A stretch of 64,000 bases of DNA from positions 62,001 to 126,000 of the forward strand of contig JAFGLZ010000132.1 of the NCBI GenBank assembly GCA_016927755.1, written 5' to 3'. This stretch comes from Phycisphaerae bacterium (GTDB lineage: Bacteria > Planctomycetota > Phycisphaerae > UBA1845 > JAFGLZ01). Below the pieces are notes generated by a model. The model was not told the origin of the DNA. It saw only the letters and a program-made list of their open reading frames with translations, and searched no databases. A program made the position numbers and the translations under genes. Each line of letters begins with the position of its first letter. Positions within the stretch are counted from its first letter, which is position 1. Of the stretch, positions 16,887 through 25,597 are shown piece by piece.

Positions 16887-18128
16887 CTAGGAGCCCGTCG
16901 ATGTGTCCACGATCCGCTCCCCACCCACCCACACCCCGCATGGCTCGATGTCGCCCCCTAGCACATCCGCGAGCGGGTCATCGGCGAGTCGATTGCCCAG
17001 CCGAATCGCGATCATGTCTGCCTGCTTGCCCGGCGTCAGCGACCCCAACTGCCCCTCGAGCCTCAACGCCCGGGCCGCACGAATCGTCGCCATCGACAAG
17101 AGCAGCTCGGCGTCGACCCCGGCCCCGCTCTTCGATAGGAACCGAAGCTCGTCCAGGATCGACAGCCGGCTCCCCGCGGGCAGCGACGCCGACGAGTCCG
17201 TGCCGATACAGACGTTGACCCCCGCATCGAGCATCTCTCGCCATCGATGTCCCTTGTGCCCGAAGAAACGGTGGGATCGTGGGCAGTAGACCACGCTCGC
17301 CGCCGACCCCGCCAGACGCCCCAGCCCCTCGTTGCTGATGTAGTTGACGTGAGCCAGCAGCGCCCCGCCCGACAGTAATCCCAGTCGCTCCGCGTATTCG
17401 ATCGGATCGCACCGCGGCGAGCGGATCACGTCCTTACCGCCAAGGGCCCAGATCATCGCCCCCAGCCTCCCCCCGCCGCGAGCGAGCCACCGGCACTCCT
17501 CCTTCGTCTCGGCCCAGTGCGTCGTCAGTGGGACACCTCGACGGCGAGCCACTTCAACCGCGCCCACCAGGTGCTCGGTCGTCACGGTGTAAGGCGAGTG
17601 AGGAGAGACCCCCGCCATCAGACGACACCTGTCCCCCTGCGCCTGCTCGATCGCATCGACGGCCCGTTCCAGTTCGGTCGGATTCCGAGGGGGTTGTTTA
17701 GCCACGCTGATCAGCTCAGCGAAGCACACGTCGCGGATGGGAACGTCCAGCACGGACGACCACGTGTCGCCCTGGCGAGAGATGTCCGCTACGCACGTGA
17801 CCCCCGCTCGGAGCAGCTCTCTCGCCCCACGGGCCGCCTCGGCTCGTTCCACTTCCGGATCGGCCTTCCGCCGGAGCTTGACCAGCCGCGTGAGCCAAAG
17901 CCATAGCCCGGAAGGTTTGATCCGACCCGCGTAAGCGCTGAGCTCGAGATGTGCGTGGGCGTTGATCAGCCCGGGTAGCAGAACGACGTCGCCCAGGTCC
18001 TCGATGGGTTGAGTCCCAAAACCCGCCTTCGGCGCGACCTCGACGATACGGCCCGCCTCCACCCGAACCGCCCCGTCGACGATCGCGGCCCCGCCCATCG
18101 GCACGACATATCGCGCCGCCAGGATCAT
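16887..18128 (-). CDS. Amidohydrolase, probable aminodeoxyfutalosine deaminase (MqnX-like)
   Basis: 413 residues from the ATG at 18128, which overlaps the stop of the MTA-phosphorylase-like gene as ATGA. It has the composite fold of TRZ/ATZ/SsnA amidohydrolases: an N-terminal beta domain, then LLPGLINAHAHLELS (HxH metal site, about residues 62-68), TTHWAETKEE and LLAHVNYISNE (metal and proton-shuttle histidines), and IGTDSSASLP (metal Asp). Members of this group deaminate adenine-containing nucleosides, and one branch converts 6-amino-6-deoxyfutalosine to futalosine. Its place in a cluster with mqnA and mqnC makes that role likely. Alternatives are 5'-methylthioadenosine or S-adenosylhomocysteine deaminase. 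Confidence 0.75.
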   Translation of the reverse strand: MILAARYVVPMGGAAIVDGAVRVEAGRIVEVAPKAGFGTQPIEDLGDVVLLPGLINAHAHLELSAYAGRIKPSGLWLWLTRLVKLRRKADPEVERAEAARGARELLRAGVTCVADISRQGDTWSSVLDVPIRDVCFAELISVAKQPPRNPTELERAVDAIEQAQGDRCRLMAGVSPHSPYTVTTEHLVGAVEVARRRGVPLTTHWAETKEECRWLARGGGRLGAMIWALGGKDVIRSPRCDPIEYAERLGLLSGGALLAHVNYISNEGLGRLAGSAASVVYCPRSHRFFGHKGHRWREMLDAGVNVCIGTDSSASLPAGSRLSILDELRFLSKSGAGVDAELLLSMATIRAARALRLEGQLGSLTPGKQADMIAIRLGNRLADDPLADVLGGDIEPCGVWVGGERIVDTSTGS

Positions 18129-19009
18129 GGTTGCTTCGGTTCCGCCTGGAACCACGTTCGCCAGTCAGGGCCGATCTCACCCCGGGCGATGTGGTGTTCC
18201 ATCGAAGCCCCGCACGCGCAATCCCGGGGCATATCCGCGAGCTTCTCGGCCAGGCCGCTCAGCACGGCCGGCAGCATCTCGATCGCGTCGCTGACGCGCT
18301 GTTCGTCCGTGACCATCCCGAGTGCCTCGAAGAGTCCGCCGGGCTCGTACCCGCGAACATCACCGCCTGCTTCCGCGTAATCGGTGATGTACGTGATCGC
18401 CGCGTAGCAGAGCTGGAGTTCCTTGGCAAGGAACACCTCCGGAGCCACGCTGTTGCCCACGAGTTCCGCCCCGACCATCACGTACTTGCGCAGTTCCGCC
18501 GGCGTCTCTCGGCGGGGTCCCTCGGTACACATGTAGACCGCTTCGTTGCGGAACCCCGCCTGCCGCTCCGTCAGAATCTGCTCCAACGTCCTGCGCAGCG
18601 TCGGACAGAACACCGGCCACTGACGGATCGTCCCCACCCCTCGATTCTCGAAGAACGTCCCCTGCCGCTGCCGAGTCTCGTCGATGATGTCGTTGATGAT
18701 CGAGAACTGGCCGATCCGGAAGTTGTGGCTGATCGCACGAACCGCCGACCATGCTACCACCGCCTCGGCCCCCAGGTCCTTGAGCGCATACACATTCGCT
18801 CGGTAATTCACGAACGCGCTGCACAGCTCGTAGCCCGTTTCCCCGTTCCGCGGAATGAACAAGATCCCGTCCGATCCGTTGCACTCATACACCGGGCCTG
18901 AAACCCCGAACGGTGTGTTCCGCGGACCGAGCCGACGAGCGCTGAAAACACCTTCCTCGAGCAGGGCAGCCGCGCCCTCCCCGCCGATACACGCCAATCG
19001 CAACCCCAT
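18125..19009 (-). CDS. 5'-methylthioadenosine phosphorylase-family protein with altered active site
   Basis: 294 residues, AAGGA 5 bases before the ATG. The fold of MTAP/PNP enzymes is clear from LACIGGEGA, FIPRNGETGYELCSAFVNYRANVYALKDLGAEAVV, MCTEGPRRETPAE and PEVFLAKELQLCYAAITYITDY. Compared from memory with human MTAP, several key residues differ: the phosphate-binding Thr of GGTG is Glu (GGEG), the RHG His is Asn (RNG), the ribose Met is Asn (GNS) and the second Asp of TDYD is Ala (TDYA). In this menaquinone cluster, where no MqnB was found, it probably cleaves the N-glycosidic bond of futalosine or aminofutalosine, by phosphorolysis or, given the altered phosphate site, by hydrolysis. 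It is coupled to the deaminase-like gene. Confidence 0.75.
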   Translation of the reverse strand: MGLRLACIGGEGAAALLEEGVFSARRLGPRNTPFGVSGPVYECNGSDGILFIPRNGETGYELCSAFVNYRANVYALKDLGAEAVVAWSAVRAISHNFRIGQFSIINDIIDETRQRQGTFFENRGVGTIRQWPVFCPTLRRTLEQILTERQAGFRNEAVYMCTEGPRRETPAELRKYVMVGAELVGNSVAPEVFLAKELQLCYAAITYITDYAEAGGDVRGYEPGGLFEALGMVTDEQRVSDAIEMLPAVLSGLAEKLADMPRDCACGASMEHHIARGEIGPDWRTWFQAEPKQP

Positions 19010-19113
19010 AGGATCCTTCCCTGACTACCGGGCGGTGTTGGTCGAGACGCCTCCCGTCACGCCGAGGCGTGCCCTGCATCCGCGGACGGGGATTCCCTTT
19101 TCCCTGAGAGCCT

Positions 19114-19836
19114 TCACTGAGAACTCGCCTCGGGGCGGCCCTCGGCGATCATTCTGGTGGGCTCCACGATCTCCGCTAGGTCTTCCGCGCCCACGTGCGA
19201 GTCGAGGGCCTGCATGAACGGACCCAACGATTCCAGACGCTTCCAGGCGATCTTACGCACCGACTCGAAGCAGATCCCGTCGCGGATCCGAGCTTCCCAA
19301 TAATGGTACTCCTGCTGCCGATGCCACACGTCCAACACCTCCCGCATGGATCGGCCCCCCGCCCAATGACGTCGCAGGTTCTGCATGAGCCACAGCGGAC
19401 CGATCTGGTCGAGGTTGTCCGCGTCCAGCACGATGTCGCGCTCGACCAGCTCACACTGCCGACTGTTGAGCTTCCGTATCACCTCCGCCGCTCGGCGCAA
19501 AGTCGCCGTTGGCAGTAAGTCCCCCAGTGACGACTCCACCAACTCCGCCGCCAATTCGAACTGCACGTCGTTCGTTGGACGCGTCAATACCTGCTCACGG
19601 CCCACTTGCCCGACCTTGACCTGGACGGCCCATCCCGCGTCGTGGTAGAGCGCCGCCACGCGCACTGCCTCCAGGTTGACTTTCTTGCCGCGAACCTCCG
19701 GGAATCGCGCGATCATCTCCGCGTTCGTCATGACACGCTGAGAGTGATCCCAGAGCCCGGGATCCCCGCGGTGGTCCGTCCCGCCTGGAATCAGCTCAGA
19801 CCGCGCCCGTCTCAAGAGCTGATCGGAATCGGTCAT
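19114..19836 (-). CDS. HD-domain metal-dependent phosphohydrolase in the menaquinone cluster
   Basis: 240 residues from the ATG at 19836, preferred because GAGGA is 7 bases upstream; the ATG at 19842 is too close. HD-domain residues are visible as LWDHSQRV (His), ALYHDAGW (His-Asp) and VLDADNLDQIG (Asp). HD proteins bind one or two metals and usually hydrolyse phosphate esters of nucleotides. The gene lies between mqnC and the MTAP-like gene on one strand, so a part in the pathway is possible, for example removing the 1-phosphate left by a phosphorolytic cleavage. That role is a guess; it may also be a general nucleotide hydrolase. Confidence 0.75.
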   Translation of the reverse strand: MTDSDQLLRRARSELIPGGTDHRGDPGLWDHSQRVMTNAEMIARFPEVRGKKVNLEAVRVAALYHDAGWAVQVKVGQVGREQVLTRPTNDVQFELAAELVESSLGDLLPTATLRRAAEVIRKLNSRQCELVERDIVLDADNLDQIGPLWLMQNLRRHWAGGRSMREVLDVWHRQQEYHYWEARIRDGICFESVRKIAWKRLESLGPFMQALDSHVGAEDLAEIVEPTRMIAEGRPEASSQ

Positions 19837-19977
19837 GTCCATTTCCTCGATCCGACCGGAGGACTTACTGCCAGGGGACTGCCTCCGTCTCCGTGCCCGC
19901 GCCTGCGGATGAGTCGCCGTCCCTTGCGATCCACGAACTCTCTGTTCAACTCCCCTTGCGCCCGGCCCGTTCGCCCG

Positions 19978-21102
19978 TCACTCGAGCAACTCGTAGTAGC
20001 AGTTTCGACGGCAAGGCCGCCAGCCTGCATCGGCGATCAGACGCCGAATGTCCGCCTCCGCCAGACGATGCGTGGTCCCTGCCGCGCTGACCACGTTCTC
20101 CTCCATCATCACCGACCCCATGTCGTTCGCGCCGAAAAACAGCGAGACCTGACCGATCTGCGGGCCCTGCGTCACCCAACTCGCCTGGATATTGGACACG
20201 TTGTCCAGATACACCCGCGCCAGTGCGACCATCTTAAGGTATTCGTGCGCCTCGGCCAGAACTAAATGTTCCCCGTCTCCCTCGAACGATTCCTCGGGAG
20301 GCCCCGGCGTCCGACCCAGAGCCGTCCCATGCGGTTGGAACGTCCAGCAGATGAACGCCGTGAATCCGCCCGTCTCGTCCTGTAGTTCCCGCACGCGGCG
20401 GAGATGCTCGATCCGATCGGACATCGTCTCGATGTGGCCGAACATCATCGTCATGCTCGTGCGCATCCCGATCCCATGCGCCTCCCGCATGACCGCCAGG
20501 TACTCCTCCGTCCGGCTCTTGCCCACGCTGATGCGGTCGCGGACCCGGTCCACAAGGATCTCCGCGCCGCCGCCCGGGATCGTGTCGAGCCCCGCCTCCT
20601 GCAGTTTCAGCAGGACCTCGCGCACCGGCATGTCGAATAGCTTGCTGAACGCCCAGATCTCGGGCGGGCTGAACGCGTGAAGGTGGATCCCCGGGTACTC
20701 CCGCTTGATGAACCGCAGGAGATCGAGGTACCACTCGAAGTCAAGGACGTCCGCCGGCGCCAACCCTCCCTGCAAAAGGACCTGCGTGCCGCCGATGGCG
20801 ATCAGTTCCTCGATTTTCGCCCCAAGCGCCTCCCGGCTCAGCACATACGCCCCCTCGCTGCCCTGGCGCGCCTTGAAGTTGCAGAACGTGCAGTGAGCCG
20901 TACAAATGTTCGAGTAGTTGATGTTCCGGTCCACCACGTACGTGCGGTAGTCTTCGGGATGAAGCGCCAGGCAGGCTTCGTGCGCCATCCGCCCCAACTC
21001 GAGCAGAGAGCATTCACGAACCATCGCCCCGGCCTCGGCGTCGCTAATCCGCCGTGGGGTGCTTGCCTTCGACTCCGGTTGTGCGATGGTTGCGATGTTC
21101 AT
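19978..21102 (-). CDS. mqnC: MqnC, radical SAM cyclic dehypoxanthinylfutalosine synthase
   Basis: 374 residues. The radical SAM motif CTAHCTFC (CX3CX2C, about residues 71-78) follows TYVVDRNINYSNI, a stretch typical of MqnC, and LLQGGLAPADVLDFEWYLDLLRFIKREYPGIHLHAFSPPEI is the substrate-barrel signature shared with MqnE and CofH. GGGAEIL, MTMMFGHIET and ICWTFQPHGTALG complete the family pattern. The enzyme cyclises dehypoxanthine futalosine in the futalosine route to menaquinone. MqnE is the main alternative, but the N-terminus favours MqnC. It follows mqnA after a dispersed repeat; no strong Shine-Dalgarno is seen. Confidence 0.88.
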   Translation of the reverse strand: MNIATIAQPESKASTPRRISDAEAGAMVRECSLLELGRMAHEACLALHPEDYRTYVVDRNINYSNICTAHCTFCNFKARQGSEGAYVLSREALGAKIEELIAIGGTQVLLQGGLAPADVLDFEWYLDLLRFIKREYPGIHLHAFSPPEIWAFSKLFDMPVREVLLKLQEAGLDTIPGGGAEILVDRVRDRISVGKSRTEEYLAVMREAHGIGMRTSMTMMFGHIETMSDRIEHLRRVRELQDETGGFTAFICWTFQPHGTALGRTPGPPEESFEGDGEHLVLAEAHEYLKMVALARVYLDNVSNIQASWVTQGPQIGQVSLFFGANDMGSVMMEENVVSAAGTTHRLAEADIRRLIADAGWRPCRRNCYYELLE

Positions 21103-21217
21103 GCCCGTTGAGTGCAGCGCGTCCCTTGGGACGTCAACGCCCGCAATCCCCTTGTCTCGAAGAAGAGCTGGGCAAACGCCCTCTCGCCGTCGAGATCCAC
21201 CCTGCCGCTACCCCAGA

Positions 21218-21330
21218 ATGACCGTGCGCGAATCTGCGCCACCGTAGCACGGGCGTCTCGCCCGTGGCCGTTCATGGGCAGAATGCCCCTGAATTGCCCG
21301 GCGCCTGATCTCGAACGATCATTCAGGCCG
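21218..21330. repeat. Dispersed palindromic repeat, family B copy 1
   Basis: About 113 bases shared with 60685-60811. It contains the hairpin CACGGGCG-TCT-CGCCCGTG (8-base stem, 3-base loop), then a GGGCA...TGCCC hairpin, and ends in CCTGATCTCG...CATTCAGGCCG. The end overlaps mqnA and supplies its TGA stop. It separates mqnA from mqnC. Confidence 0.85.
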
Positions 21331-22132
21331 CTCCCTCTTGGCGTTCCGACAAGAGATTCAGTTCGCGCGCCTTGCCGAGAAACAGCGCCATCCCCTGCCG
21401 ATGACGATCCGTCAGGCGATAGTCCATGTGCTCCGTCAAGTACCGCCGGGCGATCTCCACCGGCCACCCGGCGATCGGACCCTCCGTCTCGGCGATCTCA
21501 CCTGCCATCCGTTCGCCGAGATCGCGAGATCGAGACAAGACCTCCGCGAGCTCCCCCGGCTCGCGATCCGCCGGCATCGCCCAAACCGCATAGACGAACG
21601 GAAGATCCGTCAATTCACGCCAGGCCGCGCCAAGGTCCACCTCGAAGGCGAACCCTCTCGGCCGCAACGCCACGACCTTGTCGCCGATCAACAGCATGCC
21701 GTCTTCCCGGTGGGGTTTGCCCCGCGGGCCCAGGGGACCCACCTCCGGCACCGCACCGAACAGCTCCGACCACACCACCTTCGCAAGCACGATCGACGTG
21801 TGCGAGTCGCCATCAACTTGAAGCCGGCGAACTCGATTCGGAGGCACCCGCGAGAACACCCGAACCGTCAACGTCTCCCCGTCCGAGGCGATGCATGCGT
21901 CCGAGATCGATCGCAACCCCGCGATCGTCTCGAGGTCCACCACCGGAAGCAGCGCCGCATCCGCCCGGCCCGTGGCCAGCAGCTTCGACAGCGCCGACGG
22001 CACCGCGTACTCCAAACGGATGCCGGGCACGTCCCTCAGCCCTGCGACCAGAGGCTTGGCATTGAGGAACGACACCGCCCCCAAGACCGTTGGTGAGTGC
22101 AAGCTGTTGGTCCCCGCCGACGATGACGACAT
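21323..22132 (-). CDS. mqnA: MqnA, chorismate dehydratase
   Basis: 269 residues. GAVSFLNAKPLVAGL at the start, LSKLLATGRADAALLPVVDL and the DGDSHTSIVLAKVVWSELFG segment are typical of the MqnA/MqnD periplasmic-binding-protein-like fold. MqnA removes water from chorismate to give 3-enolpyruvylbenzoate, the first step of the futalosine menaquinone route; MqnD is less likely given the SFLNAKPL start. It is the first gene of a minus-strand run with mqnC, the HD protein, the MTAP-like protein and the deaminase-like protein, transcribed from a strong promoter 24 bases upstream. Its last codons and stop lie inside a dispersed repeat. Confidence 0.88.
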   Translation of the reverse strand: MSSSSAGTNSLHSPTVLGAVSFLNAKPLVAGLRDVPGIRLEYAVPSALSKLLATGRADAALLPVVDLETIAGLRSISDACIASDGETLTVRVFSRVPPNRVRRLQVDGDSHTSIVLAKVVWSELFGAVPEVGPLGPRGKPHREDGMLLIGDKVVALRPRGFAFEVDLGAAWRELTDLPFVYAVWAMPADREPGELAEVLSRSRDLGERMAGEIAETEGPIAGWPVEIARRYLTEHMDYRLTDRHRQGMALFLGKARELNLLSERQEGAA

Positions 22133-22162
22133 GAATTGGATCCTTGGTGCGATTGAACTACT

Positions 22163-22191
22163 ATTATAGGACGTTTGCCTCGACTTGCCAG
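22163..22191 (-). promoter_or_regulatory. Promoter of the mqnA-mqnC cluster
   Basis: Minus strand: CTGGCA (22191-22186), 17 bases, perfect TATAAT (22168-22163), with the mqnA ATG about 30 bases further. The same boxes and spacing precede the deacetylase gene at 8573. Confidence 0.65.
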
Positions 22192-22352
22192 AGGTTGCTT
22201 GTCAATTGTCCGTCGATGACACGGCACGCCAACGAACTGCCACGCGGCGGATAAAGCCCCTCCACCGAAAATCCGATGCTATCCTTGGCTAAAGGACTGC
22301 GCTCCCCGAGAACGGGGCGTAACGGCCCTGGCCGCCGTGGCGGGATCATTCA

Positions 22353-22790
22353 ATGTCTAATGAATCCGAGACCGACAGGAGGAGCGAACCGAGGTTTTCC
22401 ATCCCCTCACCCGTGTGGTGGACCGTCCCCGGTGACAATGGAGTCCGCAGAGGCAGGATGGTCGACGTCTCGGTCCACGGTGCCGCCATGCTCATCCCCG
22501 CCGAGGACTCCCCGGCCATCGGGGACCGCGTGAACGTCTCTCTCATCGATCCCGCCCTCGCTCTCGGCTCTGAGGTCGGGCGACATCTGCTCGGGCGAGC
22601 CACCGTCTGCCGTCTCGAACCGGCCGCCCCGTCCCTTAATCGGGTCGCCTTCCATTTCGACGGCGAACTCTGGTCCCAAGGGCACCGGCGCGCCTGGCGA
22701 GACCTCTCTGAGCTGGTCGCTTCCCCCTCCCCTACTCCCATTCGATCGTCGAAGGCGGCTTCGATGAGATGTCGTACACCACGCGGTTGA
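22353..22790 (+). CDS. PilZ-domain protein (c-di-GMP binding)
   Basis: 145 residues. The PilZ signature is complete: RRSEPRF (RxxxR, about residues 9-15) and DVSVHGAAM (D/NxSxxG, about residues 38-46), followed by the beta-barrel strands [12 protein letters not shown] and RVAFHFDG. Such single-domain proteins bind cyclic di-GMP and relay it to partners in motility, surface or exopolysaccharide control. The gene is convergent with guaA and its last 59 bases overlap the guaA 3' end, encoding a low-complexity tail that may not matter. No partner is adjacent. Confidence 0.82.
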   Translation: MSNESETDRRSEPRFSIPSPVWWTVPGDNGVRRGRMVDVSVHGAAMLIPAEDSPAIGDRVNVSLIDPALALGSEVGRHLLGRATVCRLEPAAPSLNRVAFHFDGELWSQGHRRAWRDLSELVASPSPTPIRSSKAASMRCRTPRG

Positions 22791-24294
22791 TTCCCTTGAC
22801 TTCGTTGATGATCCGATTGCTGATCCGAGCAAGCACCTCGTGATCGATCCGCGTCCAGTCCGCCGTCATGAAGTCCGACGTCTCGACGAAACGGACCGCG
22901 ATCACGCAGTTCCCCTCGTAGCTCCGCCCGTCACCCATCACGCCGACCGCGCTCACCGGCAGCAAGACGGCGAATCCTTGCGCGATCTTGCGGTACCAGC
23001 CGGTCGCCCGGATCTCCTCGATCACGATCTCGTCCGCGTCCCGCAGCAGATCTAATCGCTCCGGGGTCACCTCGCCGATGACGCGGACCGCCAGCCCCGG
23101 CCCAGGGAATGGGTGCCGCCACACGATCTCCTCGGGCAGCCCCAGCGCCTCGCCCACCTGACGGACCTCGTCCTTGAACAGATCGCGAAGCGGCTCGATC
23201 AGCTCCAACCCCAGCCCGCTGGGGTCGACCAGGTTGTGGTGCTGTTTGATTTGATCGGCTTGGCCGCCCACGCTCCGGCCAGACTCGATCACGTCCGGGT
23301 ACAGCGTCCCTTGTGCCAGGAACTTCGCCCCCTCGATCGTCGAGGCCTCCTCACGGAAGACCCGGAAGAACTCCTCCCCGATGATGACCCGCTTCCGCTG
23401 GGGATCGACGACGCCCCTCAGCTTCGACAGGAAGCTCTCGGCCGCGTCCACGACCCGCAGATTCATGCGGAAGTGGTCTCGGAATGTCGCCTCGACGAGT
23501 TCCGCCTCGTTCTTTCGCAGCACCCCGTTATTCACGAAGATGCAGGCTAGGCGGTCTCCCAGTGCTCGATGCAGCAGCGCCGCCACCACGCTGCTGTCCA
23601 CCCCGCCCGACAACGCGCAGATAACCCGATCCTCCGGGCCGACCTGTGCCCGAACCGATTCGATCGTCGATTCCACGAAGTTCCCCACCCGCCACGTCCC
23701 CTGACACCCGCAGATGTCGTAGACGAAATTGCGGATGATCTGCCCGCCGTGAGGCGTGTGCGTCACCTCCGGGTGGAACTGCACCCCGTAGAAAGCCGTA
23801 CTCGCATGTCGCACCGCCGCGTAAGGGCAACTCCCCGTCGTTGCCAGCGGGACGAACTCCTCGCCGAGTTCCGCCACGATGTCCCCATGGCTCATCCAAA
23901 CCGTCGTCTGGCCTGGTACGTGGGCCAGAAGCCGCTCGGGCTTCGCGATCCGAAGGTGCGTCCGACCGTATTCCCGAGAGCTCGTCGGTTGGACCTCTCC
24001 CCCGAGGATCTGACACCCGATCTGCATCCCGTAGCAGATCCCCAGGATCGGGATCCCCATCCGGAGGATCTCCGGATCGCACTTCGGCGCCCCGTCGACG
24101 TAGACGCTTGCCGGCCCGCCCGAGAAGATCAGGCCCGCCACGCCCATCTCGCCAAGCGCTTTCGCCGTCACCTCCGGCGGGCAAAGTACGCTGAACACGT
24201 GGTTCTCTCTGACCCGTCGCGCAATGAGTTGAGCGTATTGGCTGCCGAAATCCAGGATCGCGATCGTCTCGTCGGGATTCGCCACTGGTGCCAT
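22732..24294 (-). CDS. guaA: GMP synthase (glutamine-hydrolysing)
   Basis: 520 residues from the ATG at 24294, where the family start ([24 protein letters not shown]) begins; a longer open frame upstream has no family match. The class I glutamine amidotransferase domain (GICYGMQ nucleophile Cys; [10 protein letters not shown] His and Glu) is followed by the ATP pyrophosphatase domain ([17 protein letters not shown]-loop) and the dimerisation domain ending PPSTIEWE. It converts XMP, ATP and glutamine to GMP in the cytoplasm. E. coli GuaA is 525 residues, so this is full length. It converges with the PilZ gene. Confidence 0.97.
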   Translation of the reverse strand: MAPVANPDETIAILDFGSQYAQLIARRVRENHVFSVLCPPEVTAKALGEMGVAGLIFSGGPASVYVDGAPKCDPEILRMGIPILGICYGMQIGCQILGGEVQPTSSREYGRTHLRIAKPERLLAHVPGQTTVWMSHGDIVAELGEEFVPLATTGSCPYAAVRHASTAFYGVQFHPEVTHTPHGGQIIRNFVYDICGCQGTWRVGNFVESTIESVRAQVGPEDRVICALSGGVDSSVVAALLHRALGDRLACIFVNNGVLRKNEAELVEATFRDHFRMNLRVVDAAESFLSKLRGVVDPQRKRVIIGEEFFRVFREEASTIEGAKFLAQGTLYPDVIESGRSVGGQADQIKQHHNLVDPSGLGLELIEPLRDLFKDEVRQVGEALGLPEEIVWRHPFPGPGLAVRVIGEVTPERLDLLRDADEIVIEEIRATGWYRKIAQGFAVLLPVSAVGVMGDGRSYEGNCVIAVRFVETSDFMTADWTRIDHEVLARISNRIINEVKGINRVVYDISSKPPSTIEWE

Positions 24295-24412
24295 GTCCTC
24301 ACCTGCCTCCAGGAAACCGTCTAGTCTACCCGCGCGCCGCCCGGCTGCAAGCTTCGCCCATCCGCGAAATCCCGCTCGCTCGAGACTCCCCTGCCGCGGG
24401 GTCACCGACTGC

Positions 24413-24440
24413 TTGCGTCCACCCTGGGCGCCAGTACAAT
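24413..24440 (+). promoter_or_regulatory. Candidate promoter of the DUF1080 lipoprotein gene
   Basis: TTGCGT (24413-24418), 16 bases, TACAAT (24435-24440), 64 bases before the ATG at 24505. Confidence 0.35.
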
Positions 24441-24504
24441 TCTAAGCCTGTTGGATCCCAGACGATCCGGTGAGATCACTAACCGCATGTGAGGAGGACA
24501 CGAG

Positions 24505-25452
24505 ATGACTCGATCTATTCTGAAAAGGGCGTGGGTGGCCCTGGGCGTTTCCACTGCCTTGAGCGCCTGCATCATCCTGTCGGGCTGTGAGAAGGGGCCC
24601 GCCAAGCCCGAGTCCAAGAAGCCACCGACCGACGAGAAGGCTGCTGCGCAGAAGAAGGCTCCCGCAAAGGAGAAAGCCCCGATCGCAAAGCCCGAGGCCA
24701 AGAAGCCCGCCGCACCAAAGCCCGCACCCAAGTCCGAGGCCAAGCCCAAACCGGCCCCCAAGCCTGCTCCCGCCCCGAAACCTGAGGCGAAGCCCGAAGC
24801 CAAGCCCGCGGCAAAGGCCGAGACACCCAAGCCGCAGCCCCAGTTCACCAAGCCACCGGCCGGGGCAAAGGTCCTCTTCGACGGAAAGGACGCCTCCGGA
24901 TGGACCACGAACGACGGAAAGCCCTTCCCGTGGAAGGTCGCTGACGGCGCCATGGTCTGCGTCCCCAAGAGCGGCAGCATCCGAACCAAGGAGACCTTCG
25001 GCGACCAAAAGCTCCACATCGAGTTCAAGCCGCCCCTCGAGGCCGCCGCCCCCAAGGGCAGCCAGGGCCGAGGAAACAGCGGTGTCTACCTCCAGGGACG
25101 ATATGAGGTCCAGGTCCTCGACAGCTACGACATCGGCCGACCAATGGACGGTGGCGACTGCGGCGCCCTCTACAGGCTGATCACCCCGAGTACAAACGTC
25201 TGTCTGCCCCCGGACCAGTGGCAGTCTTACGACATCACCTTCGTCGCTCCCAAAATCAAGGACGGCAAAACAACCGACAAGGGCCGCCTCACCGTCGTGC
25301 AGAACGGCATCACCATCATCGACAACAAGGAGATCCCCGGTTGCACGCCTGGCGGCATCGACATGGACCCGACCAAGCCCGGGCCGCTGATGCTGCAGGA
25401 TCACGGCAATACCGTGGCGTACCGCAACATCTGGCTCGTGCCCATCAAATAG
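24505..25452 (+). CDS. DUF1080 (3-keto-disaccharide hydrolase-like) lipoprotein with Lys/Ala/Pro-rich linker
   Basis: 315 residues; GAGGA precedes the ATG. A lipoprotein signal ends in the lipobox LSGC near residue 33. Residues about 35-115 are almost only Lys, Ala, Pro and Glu, a flexible linker that could span the periplasm or cell-wall layer. Residues about 118-315 form the DUF1080 concanavalin-like sandwich: KVLFDGKDASGWTT, NSGVYLQGRYEVQVLDSY, WQSYDITFVAPKIKDG, GRLTVVQNGI, GPLMLQDHGNTVAYRNIWLVP. Members hydrolyse 3-keto-glycosides made by GMC or Gfo/Idh/MocA oxidoreductases. A degenerate copy of the same gene follows 146 bases downstream. Confidence 0.9.
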   Translation: MTRSILKRAWVALGVSTALSACIILSGCEKGPAKPESKKPPTDEKAAAQKKAPAKEKAPIAKPEAKKPAAPKPAPKSEAKPKPAPKPAPAPKPEAKPEAKPAAKAETPKPQPQFTKPPAGAKVLFDGKDASGWTTNDGKPFPWKVADGAMVCVPKSGSIRTKETFGDQKLHIEFKPPLEAAAPKGSQGRGNSGVYLQGRYEVQVLDSYDIGRPMDGGDCGALYRLITPSTNVCLPPDQWQSYDITFVAPKIKDGKTTDKGRLTVVQNGITIIDNKEIPGCTPGGIDMDPTKPGPLMLQDHGNTVAYRNIWLVPIK

Positions 25453-25505
25453 TACCTCGACAAGCCGAACCATCGGCGACTCGAGATAACAGCAACGCAC
25501 CGCGG

Positions 25506-25547
25506 CACGGTCGGGCGAGTCCGCAATAGGCGACTCGTCCGACCGTG
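25506..25547 (+). terminator. Long hairpin after the DUF1080 gene, probable terminator
   Basis: Two 16-base arms (25506-25521 and 25532-25547) pair at 15 positions plus one G-T pair around a 10-base loop, 53 bases after the stop codon. Only a mixed T/G/C tract follows, so termination may be inefficient. Confidence 0.45.
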
Positions 25548-25597
25548 TCCCTGTGTGTCTCATTCCAGACCAACCTGGTAGTTACGGAGGTCCTCTC

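Noticed and set aside
16612-16941. N-terminal extension of the lipoprotein gene to 314 residues
   Set aside because: AGGAGG lies 5 bases before the ATG at 16611, which directly begins a lipoprotein signal.
21245-21267. CACGGGCG hairpin as an intrinsic terminator of mqnA
   Set aside because: No T tract follows in either direction and the sequence recurs with its flanks at 60685-60811, so it is a dispersed repeat.
21112-22096. Long Arg/Pro-rich frames opposite mqnA
   Set aside because: They have the composition of G+C-rich shadow frames, no family motif and start inside the repeat.
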